DNA of 64,000 nucleotides, from positions 6,194,116-6,258,115 of the forward strand of contig NZ_CP030840.1 in the NCBI RefSeq assembly GCF_003330725.1, in the 5' to 3' direction. The translations under genes and the position numbers were made by a program. The stretch is from Acidisarcina polymorpha. GTDB lineage: Bacteria; Acidobacteriota; Terriglobia; Terriglobales; Acidobacteriaceae. Under the pieces are notes generated by a model. It searched no databases. It saw only the letters and a list, made by a program, of their open reading frames with translations, and had not been told where the DNA came from. Shown here in pieces: positions 17,660-26,285 of the stretch. Position 1 is the stretch's first letter. Every line of letters starts with the position of its first letter.

Positions 17660-19843
17660 ATGTCTCGACCCAGGTTCAGCCTTCAACTTCTTCTTTTTGT
17701 TGCATTCGCCCCACTTGCGCAAGGGCAAGGAACGCATCTTTGGACCCAGTCCCGATATGAGGAATTTGAGCGGGGACATCCGCATGGAGCGGCCATCCGG
17801 AGCGATGGTTCGATCATTCCAGGGCCCAAGCTTAGCCTGGTCTCGAGTACGCCCTCGACTTATATCTGGGCTTTGGCTGCGGATGGTTCCGGGAATGCGT
17901 TTGTCGGGACCGGCTCGCCGGCGACGGTTTTGAAGGTCTCCGCGGATGGCAAATCGACGAAGCTGTTTGAGACCAAGGACCTTTCGGTGCAGGCGGTGCG
18001 CGTCGGCGGGGATGGTTCGGTGTACGCCGCGACCCTGCCGAGCGGCAAGGTGTACCGGCTGAAAGCCGATGGGCCGGCGGTCGATGATACCTCGGCGACG
18101 GTGGTCTTCGACCCGGCCAAGACGGACGAGAAACCGAAGTACATCTGGGATCTGGCGTTCGACGCCTCAGGGCGGCTCTATGTAGCGACTGGCGGTCCAG
18201 CGGCGGTGTACCGGATCGACCTTAAACAGCAGGGCGCGAAGCCGGAGTTGTTCTTCAAGAGCGACGAGCAACATATTCGCTGCCTGGCCTTTGACCATAG
18301 CGGCAACCTGCTCGCCGGCTCCGACGGTACCGGGCTGATCTACAGAATTGACAAGAGCGGCAAGGGCTTCATTGTTTACGATGCGCCGAAGCGGGAGATT
18401 ACTGCGATCACGACTGGCAACGACAGCGGGGGCAAAGAGGTGATCTGGGCAAGCGCGGTTGGGGAACGAAACCGGAGTACCCTGCCCTTGCTGCCGGTGC
18501 AAGGCATCGCCGCAGCGACGGCGACGATTACGATCGTCGCGCCGGGATCGGTGCAGGCGTCCAGTTCCAACTCGGTGGTGAGCGACGGCTCCGATATCTA
18601 CGAGCTTGCCGCAAGCGGCGCGCCTCGCAAGCTCTGGTCCGACAAGGAGACGGTCGTCTACGCGCTGCATTCGACCGACAAGGGATTGCTCGCAGCGACC
18701 GGAAATCGCGGCCGCATTTATCGCATTCACCAGAATGGAGAGTTTGAAGACCTGGCCCATCTGGAAGCCTCGCAGGCGGTCGGTTTTGCGGAGACCAAGG
18801 AAGGATATTTGATAGGGACCGCCAATAGCGGCAAGCTGTATATGCTCACCCATGCCGCCGATCCAGAGGCGAGTTACGAGAGCGACGTCTTCGATGCGGG
18901 CGTCTTCTCGAAGTGGGGGCGGGTGGAGGCGCATTCCACCTCCCATGACTTCGATCTCTATGGACGAGCGGGGAATGTAGAAAACCCGGATCGGGACTGG
19001 GGCCCATGGGTGAAGGTGACTCCCAATGCCGGCGACCTCGGCGTAGGCTCGGCCCGATTCGTCCAATGGAAGGCGGCATTGCGGAACAATGCCTCGATTG
19101 CTTCGATCGGACTGAACTATTTGCCGGTGAATGTGGCGCCATCGGTCGACGAGATCGTGGTGCAGCCGGGAGCGCGGGTAAATTTTTCGGGACAGGCGCA
19201 GCAATCCCAGCAGACGATCAATATATCCTTTCCATCGACGCAGGGCAGCTCGATCAATTACTCGGAAGGCACGAACACGCCGCTTTCAGCGATCCGCGAC
19301 AAGACGGCGGTGACGGCGCGGTGGGCGGCCCACGATGACAATGGCGATGAGCTTACCTACTCGGTGTATTTTCGCGGCGATGGCGACAGCGACTGGCGGC
19401 TGCTCAAAGATGGCGTGACGGAGAAGTATTACTCCTTCGACGCGGCGCTGCTGCCGGATGGCGGCTACCGGATCAGAGTCGTGGCGAGCGACGCGCCCTC
19501 GCACAACCCGGGGGATGCGCTGACGTCGGACCGGACGAGCGACCGGTTCTCAATCGATACGGCGCCTCCAGTGATCACCGCTCTCGCTGCCCATCTCGAG
19601 GCGGAGAAGGTACACGTTACCGCAACTGCGAGCGACGCGGCGACGCCGATTGGCCATGCCGAGTATTCGGTGGATGCCGGACCGTGGCAATATATCGAGC
19701 CGATTGGCCAGCTTTCTGATTCGCTTGAGGAGCATTACGACTTCTCGGCTCCGTTGAAGGCTTCAAGCGGTGAACACCTGGTGACGCTGCGGGTGTATGA
19801 CCGGTATGAAAACGTGACCGCGGCGAAGACGGTGGTTCGGTAA
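17660..19843 (+). CDS. Secreted beta-propeller protein with C-terminal Ig-like domains
   Basis: A 727-residue exported protein. The signal peptide is MSRPRFSLQLLLFVAFAPLA with cleavage near GQG. The N-terminal 380 residues contain repeated propeller-like strands (WALAADGSGNAFVGTG, WDLAFDASGRLYVATG, CLAFDHSGNLLAGSDG), followed by a linker and two Ig/Fn3-like stretches ending VYDRYENVTAAKTVV. No catalytic motif is visible. I choose the ATG at 17660 because it places the signal peptide at the N-terminus; a longer start at 17543 would bury it. It lies 73 bp before a LolC/E-like permease gene, so it may share its transcript. Confidence 0.75.
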   Translation: MSRPRFSLQLLLFVAFAPLAQGQGTHLWTQSRYEEFERGHPHGAAIRSDGSIIPGPKLSLVSSTPSTYIWALAADGSGNAFVGTGSPATVLKVSADGKSTKLFETKDLSVQAVRVGGDGSVYAATLPSGKVYRLKADGPAVDDTSATVVFDPAKTDEKPKYIWDLAFDASGRLYVATGGPAAVYRIDLKQQGAKPELFFKSDEQHIRCLAFDHSGNLLAGSDGTGLIYRIDKSGKGFIVYDAPKREITAITTGNDSGGKEVIWASAVGERNRSTLPLLPVQGIAAATATITIVAPGSVQASSSNSVVSDGSDIYELAASGAPRKLWSDKETVVYALHSTDKGLLAATGNRGRIYRIHQNGEFEDLAHLEASQAVGFAETKEGYLIGTANSGKLYMLTHAADPEASYESDVFDAGVFSKWGRVEAHSTSHDFDLYGRAGNVENPDRDWGPWVKVTPNAGDLGVGSARFVQWKAALRNNASIASIGLNYLPVNVAPSVDEIVVQPGARVNFSGQAQQSQQTINISFPSTQGSSINYSEGTNTPLSAIRDKTAVTARWAAHDDNGDELTYSVYFRGDGDSDWRLLKDGVTEKYYSFDAALLPDGGYRIRVVASDAPSHNPGDALTSDRTSDRFSIDTAPPVITALAAHLEAEKVHVTATASDAATPIGHAEYSVDAGPWQYIEPIGQLSDSLEEHYDFSAPLKASSGEHLVTLRVYDRYENVTAAKTVVR

Positions 19844-19916
19844 CGGGAATGTCTGGGTGGTCTGGTTCTGTAGCCGGGTCTGGCCCCGAGACGCCGTGCC
19901 GGAAAGCAAGTTCACG

Positions 19917-21173
19917 ATGCGTTTTGAATTCTTCATAGCCGCGCGTTACCTGCGGGCGAAACGACGGCAGGCGGTGGTTGGGGTGATCACCGCCATCTCT
20001 GTTGCGGGCGTCGCGGTAGGCGTGGCTTCGCTGATTATTGCGCTGGCCATCACCAATGGCATGCGGCGCGATTTGCAGGATCGTCTGCTGAGTTCGACCG
20101 CGCATGTGGAGCTGATGCGAGTGCAGGACGACGGCATCCGCGACTGGCGGGCGCTACTGGCCAGGCTGATGCGGCTGCCGCATGTGACGGCGGCCGCCCC
20201 GGGGCTGTATGAGCCGGTGCTGATCTCGCGGGGCGCCCGTTCGGGTGGAGCGCTGATCAAGGGCATTCTTCCGGCGCAGGAGAAGACGGTCAGCGACTTG
20301 ATCCAGCCGACGATCGGCAGCGTGGCTCCGTTGAATCCGGACCCGGGCGACGATGGGCAGACGACACCGTCGGCAAACTCAGCGATCCCTCCGATCCTGA
20401 TCGGCTATGACCTGGCGGAGACGCTTGATGCCAAGGTAGGTTCGGCGGTGATGGTCATCAGCCCGCAGGGCGAACTGACCCCTTATGGGTTGGAGCCGAA
20501 GTATCAGCGTTTCCAGGTGGTTGGAATCTTCCACTCCGGCTTCTACCAATATGACCATGAGATGGCCTTTATCCGGCTGGCTGACGCACAGCGGCTCTTC
20601 GGCGAACCGGACATTATCTCGGTGGTTTCTTTTAAGGTCGACGACCTCTATCGCGCCGGGAAGGTCGGCCATGAGATCGAGCAGGCAGCAGGACCGGGAT
20701 TCTTGACCACGAATTGGATGGAGTCGAACCGGGAGATCTTTCGCGCCCTGGCCCTGGAGCAGATCGTGACCTTCATCGTGATCGGCTTGATCGTCTGCGT
20801 GGCGGCGCTTAACATCCTGATTGCCTTGACCATGATGGTGATGGAGAAGACCCGGGACATCGCGGTGCTGATGTCATTCGGAGTGCGGCCGGAACAGATC
20901 CGGCGGATCTTCCTGTTCCAGGGCTTGCTGATCAGCGTGGTGGGGACGATTCTGGGTTTGATTCTCGGATACGGAGCGTCCTGGGCGGGCCATCACTACC
21001 GGTTTCAGCTGGATCCCCAGGTTTATTCGCTGGATTACCTGCCATTCGCCCCGCGAGCGATGGATGGCGTGATTGTTGCCCTGGTTTCGCTGAGTGTATC
21101 GCTGCTGGCGACACTGTACCCTTCTTCGTCGGCGGCGCGGGTCTTGCCGGCGGAGGCGCTCCGGTATGAATGA
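19917..21173 (+). CDS. LolC/LolE-type lipoprotein transporter permease
   Basis: A 418-residue inner-membrane permease of the LolC/E family, which extracts outer-membrane lipoproteins from the inner membrane. The N-terminus FFIAARYLRAKRRQAVVGVI and the first membrane helix are typical. A periplasmic domain of about 210 residues is followed by the FtsX domain with three helices (starting FIVIGLIVCVAALNILIAL). Only one such permease is present, as in LolCD systems with a single LolF-like subunit. A matching ATPase gene follows after 187 bp. Confidence 0.88.
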   Translation: MRFEFFIAARYLRAKRRQAVVGVITAISVAGVAVGVASLIIALAITNGMRRDLQDRLLSSTAHVELMRVQDDGIRDWRALLARLMRLPHVTAAAPGLYEPVLISRGARSGGALIKGILPAQEKTVSDLIQPTIGSVAPLNPDPGDDGQTTPSANSAIPPILIGYDLAETLDAKVGSAVMVISPQGELTPYGLEPKYQRFQVVGIFHSGFYQYDHEMAFIRLADAQRLFGEPDIISVVSFKVDDLYRAGKVGHEIEQAAGPGFLTTNWMESNREIFRALALEQIVTFIVIGLIVCVAALNILIALTMMVMEKTRDIAVLMSFGVRPEQIRRIFLFQGLLISVVGTILGLILGYGASWAGHHYRFQLDPQVYSLDYLPFAPRAMDGVIVALVSLSVSLLATLYPSSSAARVLPAEALRYE

Positions 21174-21360
21174 GGGGCCTGGCCGGCAGCCGTTCCCTTT
21201 TCCAGATGCCCGCACCTGCCTGCAAGACCGCTTTCGGTTGGCCAGACTCTCTCAGAAATTGCTCTTTCCTGAAGTGGACTTCTTTACTATCGGGTAACAA
21301 TCGTGTGACAAGGCGTAACAACTCCCTTCCCTTTCGGGTTTTAGAATGGTAGAGGTAGGT

Positions 21361-22149
21361 ATGGGAATGGACGAGGTCGACGCGGCCGGCGCAAGTCTGG
21401 CTCCCTCGGGAGCGATGCTGGCTGACGTGTACGCCCGGTTCCCGGAAGATTCTTCGGAAGTGCTTCGAGTGGAGCGTCTGCGTAAGGAGTACTTGACTGG
21501 CCGCGGGCGGTTGGTGCTCTTCGAGGAGATCTCGTTTTCGGTCGCACGGGGCGACCTGCTGGCGATTGTGGGGGAGTCGGGAGCGGGAAAGAGCACGCTT
21601 TTGCACATTCTCGGTGCTCTTGATACAGCGACTTCCGGTGACGTATACTTCGCGTCAACGCTATTGAATTTTTCCTCACCCAGGCAGTCCGCGGACTTTC
21701 GCAATCGCGAAGTGGGCTATGTCTGGCAGTTTCACTACCTTCTCCCCGAGTTTACCGCCCAGGAAAACGTGGCGATGCCGCTGCTGGCGAGGGGGGAGCC
21801 GCGCAAATCCGCTCTGGAAAAAGCGAAACACTGGCTGCATGAGGTTGAGCTCGGGGATCGAGCGGAGCATCGTTCGGGCGAGCTCTCGGGTGGAGAGCAG
21901 CAGCGCATCTCGCTGGCAAGGGCGCTGATCACTCAACCGAAAATCCTGTTAGCCGATGAACCGACCGGGGACCTGGATGGGCGGACGGCGGATGTCGTCT
22001 TTTCGCTGGTGGAACGCCTGCACCGGAGCCATGGGCTGACATCCTTAATCGTGACTCATAATACCGCGCTGGCGCAGCGATGTAGCCGGGTGCTTCGGTT
22101 AGAAAAGGGCCGAATTTACGAGGAATTGCCGGCGGTTGGACGGGCGTAG
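21361..22149 (+). CDS. lolD: LolD-like ABC transporter ATP-binding protein
   Basis: A 262-residue ATPase of the LolD/MacB group. It has Walker A GESGAGKST, the Q-loop in YVWQFHYLLPEFTAQENV, signature LSGGEQQR, Walker B ILLADEPTGDLD and the switch His in VTHN. The phrase HYLLPEF is typical of LolD. The N-terminal 30 residues before the ATPase core are an unusual extension. I choose the ATG at 21361 because GAGGTAGGT precedes it; an ATG at 21346 is also possible. It pairs with the permease gene upstream to form a lipoprotein-release transporter. Confidence 0.88.
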   Translation: MGMDEVDAAGASLAPSGAMLADVYARFPEDSSEVLRVERLRKEYLTGRGRLVLFEEISFSVARGDLLAIVGESGAGKSTLLHILGALDTATSGDVYFASTLLNFSSPRQSADFRNREVGYVWQFHYLLPEFTAQENVAMPLLARGEPRKSALEKAKHWLHEVELGDRAEHRSGELSGGEQQRISLARALITQPKILLADEPTGDLDGRTADVVFSLVERLHRSHGLTSLIVTHNTALAQRCSRVLRLEKGRIYEELPAVGRA

Positions 22150-22414
22150 GAATGAGTTGGAAGCTTTGGTGCGAAGTTGCCTAATCGGGGGGACGGAATC
22201 GTTGTGGTCTGAGCGCAGTCTAATCGGTAAGCAGAATTTGGCTGCGGTATGTAGGTCCAAAGCCCAGGACATCGGGTTGGACTGGGGAAAGTCGCCTCAC
22301 TTTTTGACCGGGATTCGGTCTGAGGAGACGGACAGTATTGAGAGGCCACCGCTGGCCGGTTGAGGGCTGCTTGGGCCCGAGACAATGGCGGCGCAGGCTT
22401 CGTTAAGGGGGAAC

Positions 22415-24874
22415 ATGTTCGAGCGTTATACAGAGAAGGCACGGCGCGTGATCTTTTTCGCGCGATATGAAGCCAGCCAGTTTGGCTCCCCGTACATTGA
22501 AACCGAACACCTGCTCCTCGGCCTGCTGCGCGAAGATAAAGCGTTGACTAATCGCTTTCTGCGCTCGCATGCGTCGGTTGAATCCATCCGGAAACAGATA
22601 GAAGGTCATACCACGATTCGAGAGAAGGTTTCGACTTCGGTCGACCTGCCCTTATCGAACGAATGCAAGCGGGTCCTGGCATATGCGGCAGAAGAGGCGG
22701 AGCGGCTTTCGCACAAGCACATTGGCACGGAGCATCTGCTGCTGGGCCTGCTTCGCGAGGAGAAGTGCTTTGCGGCGGAGATCCTGCACGAGCGGGGATT
22801 GAAGCTGGTGGCGATCCGCGAGGAGCTGGCGCGGGCGACGCAAGAGAAGGCTCCGGCGTCGCAGCAGCGGAGCCGCGAGTCGAGCCTGCTGGCCGAGTTC
22901 TCTCGCGACCTCACGCAGGCGGCGATGGATACGCAGCTTGATCCGCTGGTTGGCAGGGACACGGAGCTGGAGCGCGTGATCCAGATCCTTTGCCGCCGGA
23001 CGAAGAACAATCCGGTCTTGATCGGCGAGCCGGGTGTCGGCAAGACGGCGATCGTCGAAGGCCTGGCGCAGCGCATTTCAGACGGCGAAGTGCCGAGCTT
23101 TCTGGCCGACAAGCGGGTGCTGGCGCTCGATCTGTCGCTGATTGTTGCTGGCACGAAATACCGCGGGCAGTTTGAAGAGCGGTTAAAGACGATCATGAAG
23201 GAGCTGATGGAAAATCAAAACTCCATCATCTTCATCGATGAGCTGCACACCCTGGTTGGGGCGGGTTCGGCGGAAGGTTCGCTCGATGCCGCGAATATCC
23301 TGAAGCCGGCTTTGTCTCGCGGCGAGATCCAGTGCATCGGCGCGACGACCCCGGCGGAGTATCGCAAATCGATCGAGAAGGACCGGTCGCTCGAACGGCG
23401 TTTTCAAGCGGTCAAAGTGCCGCCACCGAACGAAGAAGACGCGATCAAGATCATTATGGGAATCAAGGACCGTTATGAGAAATTCCACGCCGTCAGCTAC
23501 ACCGACGACTCGATTTTCTTTGCCGTCTCCCATTCCAACCGGTACATTCCGGACAGGTTCCTTCCCGATAAGGCGATCGATCTGATCGACGAGGCTGGCG
23601 CCCGGGTCAAGCTACGCCAGACTTCCCTTCCCGAGGAGATTACCGAGGTCCAGAAGCGGATAAAGTTCATCGTCCACCGGATGGAAAACGCGATTGCGAA
23701 CCATGAGTTCGAGAAGGCGCGGTTTTATTCGGACGAGGAACGCAAAGAGCGCGAAAACCTGCGTGCTCTGCGGGACAAGTACCATCTTGACGATTCGACC
23801 GCCGGCATAGTCACCCGGGAAGACATCGAGGACGTGGTCAGCCGCTGGACGGGCGTACCGATTTTCTCGATCAAGGAAGAAGAGACCCAGAAGCTGCTGC
23901 GGGTCGAGGAGGAGCTGCACAAGCGGGTCATCTCGCAAGAGAAGGCGATCTCGGCGCTGGCGAGAGCCATCCGGCGTTCACGCGCCGGCTTGAAATCTCC
24001 GCATCGGCCGATTGGGTCGTTCCTCTTCCTGGGACCGACCGGCGTTGGCAAGACGGAAATGGCGCGAACCCTCGCCAACTTCCTCTTTGGCAGCGAGAAG
24101 TCGCTGATCCGCTTCGATATGTCGGAGTTCATGGAGAAGCATTCGGTGTCGAAGCTGATTGGTTCGCCTCCGGGATACGTCGGGTACGAGGAAGGTGGCC
24201 AGCTGACCGAACGGGTCAAGCGCTCGCCCTACTCGGTGGTGCTGCTCGATGAGATCGAGAAGGCGCACCCGGATGTCTTCAACATTTTGTTGCAGGTCTT
24301 TGAAGACGGACAGTTGACCGATGGACTGGGCAATACGGTCGACTTCAAGAACACGATCCTGATCATGACTTCGAACATTGGCGCGCGGCACTTGCAGAGA
24401 AAGCAGGGTTTGGGCTTCCAATCGGATCGTGAAGACCATGTGATGGAGAAGATCGAAGAGCTGGTCAAAAATGAGGTGAAGCGAACTTTCAACCCAGAGT
24501 TCCTGAACCGTCTTGACGAGGTCATCATCTTCCTGTCGCTCTCGGATGCCGACCTGATCCAGATCCTCGAACTGCTGGTCCAGCAGCTCAACGCGAATCT
24601 GGCGCAGAAGGCGATCACCATTTCGGTGACCGAAGAGGCGAAGAAGTGGATTATCGAGAAGACGCTGATCGACCGGACCTACGGGGCGCGTCCTCTACGG
24701 AGGGCCTTGCAGCGGTACGTCGAAGATCCGCTGTCGGAGGCGCTGATCGCCGGCGGCATTACCGAACGGCCAGCGTTCCTGGAGGTCTATTTGGAGAACA
24801 ACCAGCTCTACTATCGTCCGGTAAGTCAGGTGGGCGAGGAGAAGAGCGACGGGGTTCTGCTGTTCAGCGCCTAG
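22415..24874 (+). CDS. clpC: ClpC-type AAA+ unfoldase subunit
   Basis: An 819-residue Hsp100 unfoldase that feeds substrates to ClpP. It has two N-terminal Clp repeats (residues 1-145, each with [11 protein letters not shown]), AAA domain 1 with Walker A GEPGVGKT near 204, a UVR-like middle region ([15 protein letters not shown]), and AAA domain 2 with GPTGVGKTE near 539. This order marks ClpC rather than ClpA or ClpB. The ATG at 22415 is preceded by AAGGGGGAAC. No clpP or mcsAB is adjacent. A strong terminator follows the gene. The 265 bp upstream hold no other gene. Confidence 0.93.
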   Translation: MFERYTEKARRVIFFARYEASQFGSPYIETEHLLLGLLREDKALTNRFLRSHASVESIRKQIEGHTTIREKVSTSVDLPLSNECKRVLAYAAEEAERLSHKHIGTEHLLLGLLREEKCFAAEILHERGLKLVAIREELARATQEKAPASQQRSRESSLLAEFSRDLTQAAMDTQLDPLVGRDTELERVIQILCRRTKNNPVLIGEPGVGKTAIVEGLAQRISDGEVPSFLADKRVLALDLSLIVAGTKYRGQFEERLKTIMKELMENQNSIIFIDELHTLVGAGSAEGSLDAANILKPALSRGEIQCIGATTPAEYRKSIEKDRSLERRFQAVKVPPPNEEDAIKIIMGIKDRYEKFHAVSYTDDSIFFAVSHSNRYIPDRFLPDKAIDLIDEAGARVKLRQTSLPEEITEVQKRIKFIVHRMENAIANHEFEKARFYSDEERKERENLRALRDKYHLDDSTAGIVTREDIEDVVSRWTGVPIFSIKEEETQKLLRVEEELHKRVISQEKAISALARAIRRSRAGLKSPHRPIGSFLFLGPTGVGKTEMARTLANFLFGSEKSLIRFDMSEFMEKHSVSKLIGSPPGYVGYEEGGQLTERVKRSPYSVVLLDEIEKAHPDVFNILLQVFEDGQLTDGLGNTVDFKNTILIMTSNIGARHLQRKQGLGFQSDREDHVMEKIEELVKNEVKRTFNPEFLNRLDEVIIFLSLSDADLIQILELLVQQLNANLAQKAITISVTEEAKKWIIEKTLIDRTYGARPLRRALQRYVEDPLSEALIAGGITERPAFLEVYLENNQLYYRPVSQVGEEKSDGVLLFSA

Positions 24875-24908
24875 CTTTCCGACCCTAGCTTTGGTTGCGT
24901 AATCGAGA

Positions 24909-24940
24909 GAAGTCCTGCCCTCTGGCGGGACTTCTTTTTT
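24909..24940 (+). terminator. Rho-independent terminator after clpC
   Basis: An 11-bp stem (GAAGTCCTGCC with GGCGGGACTTC, one G-U pair) around a 4-base loop is followed directly by six T. It lies 35 bp after the clpC stop. Confidence 0.92.
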
Positions 24941-25047
24941 GCCCAATCGCTTCACGAACCGCCTGGAGGCTGAACCGATGTCCCCGGACCTTGGCGTTTA
25001 TCATCGATTCGAACGGTGCCGGATTCTGACATTTAGAGAGATGCCAC

Positions 25048-25352
25048 ATGGCGGACGAGGTGATTTTCAGCCTTCTTTTTCATGCGAAACCTGAACGTGC
25101 CGAAGAGCTTGGCGATTGACTGAATACGATCGCCAGACTGGCTAAAGAGGAACCCGGCTGCCTTCATTCACGGTCCATTATGTAAAGCGGGATAGGGCGC
25201 AATGGCTGGTGTATGAGGTGTGGGGCTCAGAGCATGACTTTCTTACCCGTCGGGAGACGCCAGCCTCGAAGACGCTGAGTGGCGATCTCAGTAGCTTCCT
25301 GAGCGGGCCGTCGACCGTCCTGCGGCTGGTCGCTACTTCAAATGCAGAGTGA
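25048..25352 (+). pseudogene. Decayed antibiotic biosynthesis monooxygenase (ABM) family gene
   Basis: The frame starts MADEVIFSLLFHAKPERAEE and hits a TGA after about 24 codons, then continues LNTIARLAKEEPGCL. After a frameshift it reads FTVHYVKRDRAQWLVYEVW and ends LSGPSTVLRLVATSNAE with a stop at 25350-25352. The order of elements (EEPGCL, then an E-W aromatic strand) fits small ABM-type heme-free monooxygenases. With one stop and one frameshift it cannot make the protein. It lies in the 530-bp gap after clpC, whose remainder shows only the terminator. Confidence 0.6.
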
Positions 25353-25404
25353 CCCAGACTGGTTCTGGCAGGCGTCGGGATCCCTGGTCGCTGCTGCGTT
25401 CGAT

Positions 25405-25743
25405 TTAGTGTCCGCGGCTAGCGGTGTAAGTTGCGAAGATCCAGGCGACGGGGACGATCATCAGGCCTATCGTCGATAATTGACCGACTGAACTGCGAAG
25501 CGAGCTAAAGGTTCCTGATAATGCTTCGCTGGTTGTGAGTCTGTCCAGTTTGCGGATCAGCTGATCGGATCCCACATAGAAGGCGGCGACGAGAAGGACC
25601 ATTACAGCGCAGTCCAGGCGAGTGTGAATATCTCTCCAAGCATGCCTCGTGGTCGCCAGCGGCAGCAGCGCCGCGAAAATACCAAAGACCGGCCGAAGAA
25701 TTCTATCGACAGCGTCTTGTACATTGTCCAGGTCGCGCCTCAT
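25405..25743 (-). CDS. Small membrane protein of unknown function
   Basis: A 112-residue protein with three hydrophobic segments (FGIFAALLPLA, CAVMVLLVAAFYVG and TIGLMIVPVAWIFATY) and an N-terminal polar helix. I do not recognise the family. The ATG at 25743 is chosen over a longer start because AGGAG lies at proper spacing before it. It is 147 bp downstream of the YtxH-like gene in the same direction and might be cotranscribed with it. Confidence 0.55.
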   Translation of the reverse strand: MRRDLDNVQDAVDRILRPVFGIFAALLPLATTRHAWRDIHTRLDCAVMVLLVAAFYVGSDQLIRKLDRLTTSEALSGTFSSLRSSVGQLSTIGLMIVPVAWIFATYTASRGH

Positions 25744-25890
25744 GATTCTCCTCGCCGTGAGTGTCGAACATAGGGAAACATCGTCCGGGTAAAGCGGCGA
25801 TCTGACTGAAGTGGCTCGAGGATGGTCCCGGCCGAGAAGACACAGCGCCGAGACCATCCCGTTGCGATCCATTCCAAAGATGGAGATTGA

Positions 25891-26166
25891 CTAGATCAGA
25901 TCAGATACGGTTTTGACGCCGCGGCTGGCTGCTTTGCTGGCGGAGTCGGCGACGTCTTCCCAGACATCCCGACCGCGCTTGGCAGCCTTATCGGCGTAGT
26001 CGCCGATGTTTTCGGTAGCGTCTTTGAGGTAGTCGGTGGCGTCTTCGAGCTTGCGCTTGAGCTGCTTGCGGGTCTTGGCTCCGGACTGCGGAGCGTAGAT
26101 AAGTGCCACGGCCGCGCCGGCAGCCACTCCGATCGAAAAGACCGCCCAAAACTTCAATGCGTCCAT
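25891..26166 (-). CDS. YtxH-domain protein
   Basis: A 91-residue protein with one N-terminal membrane helix (FWAVFSIGVAAGAAVALIYAP) followed by SGAKTRKQLKRKL and a long amphipathic helix rich in Lys, Asp and Ala. This is the YtxH/general stress protein layout: glycine-rich anchor, then a charged coiled tail. Its biochemical role is not established. AAGGAGAGATC precedes the ATG at 26166. It is divergent from the acyl-ACP synthetase fusion. Confidence 0.8.
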   Translation of the reverse strand: MDALKFWAVFSIGVAAGAAVALIYAPQSGAKTRKQLKRKLEDATDYLKDATENIGDYADKAAKRGRDVWEDVADSASKAASRGVKTVSDLI

Positions 26167-26182
26167 ATGATCTCTCCTTAGC

Positions 26183-26212
26183 AAAAGTAACGAATGGAAA
26201 AGTAACGAACTT
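26183..26212 (+). repeat. 15-bp tandem repeat upstream of the YtxH gene
   Basis: AAAAGTAACGAA starts two consecutive 15-bp units at 26183 and 26198, just upstream of the YtxH ribosome binding site and inside the divergent promoter region. Confidence 0.6.
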
Positions 26213-26285
26213 CGATTTTAGAGCATTTTTGCCTCTGACCCCATTGGCTGCATGAAGCAAAGACTCACCCTCTAGACTAGAGACA

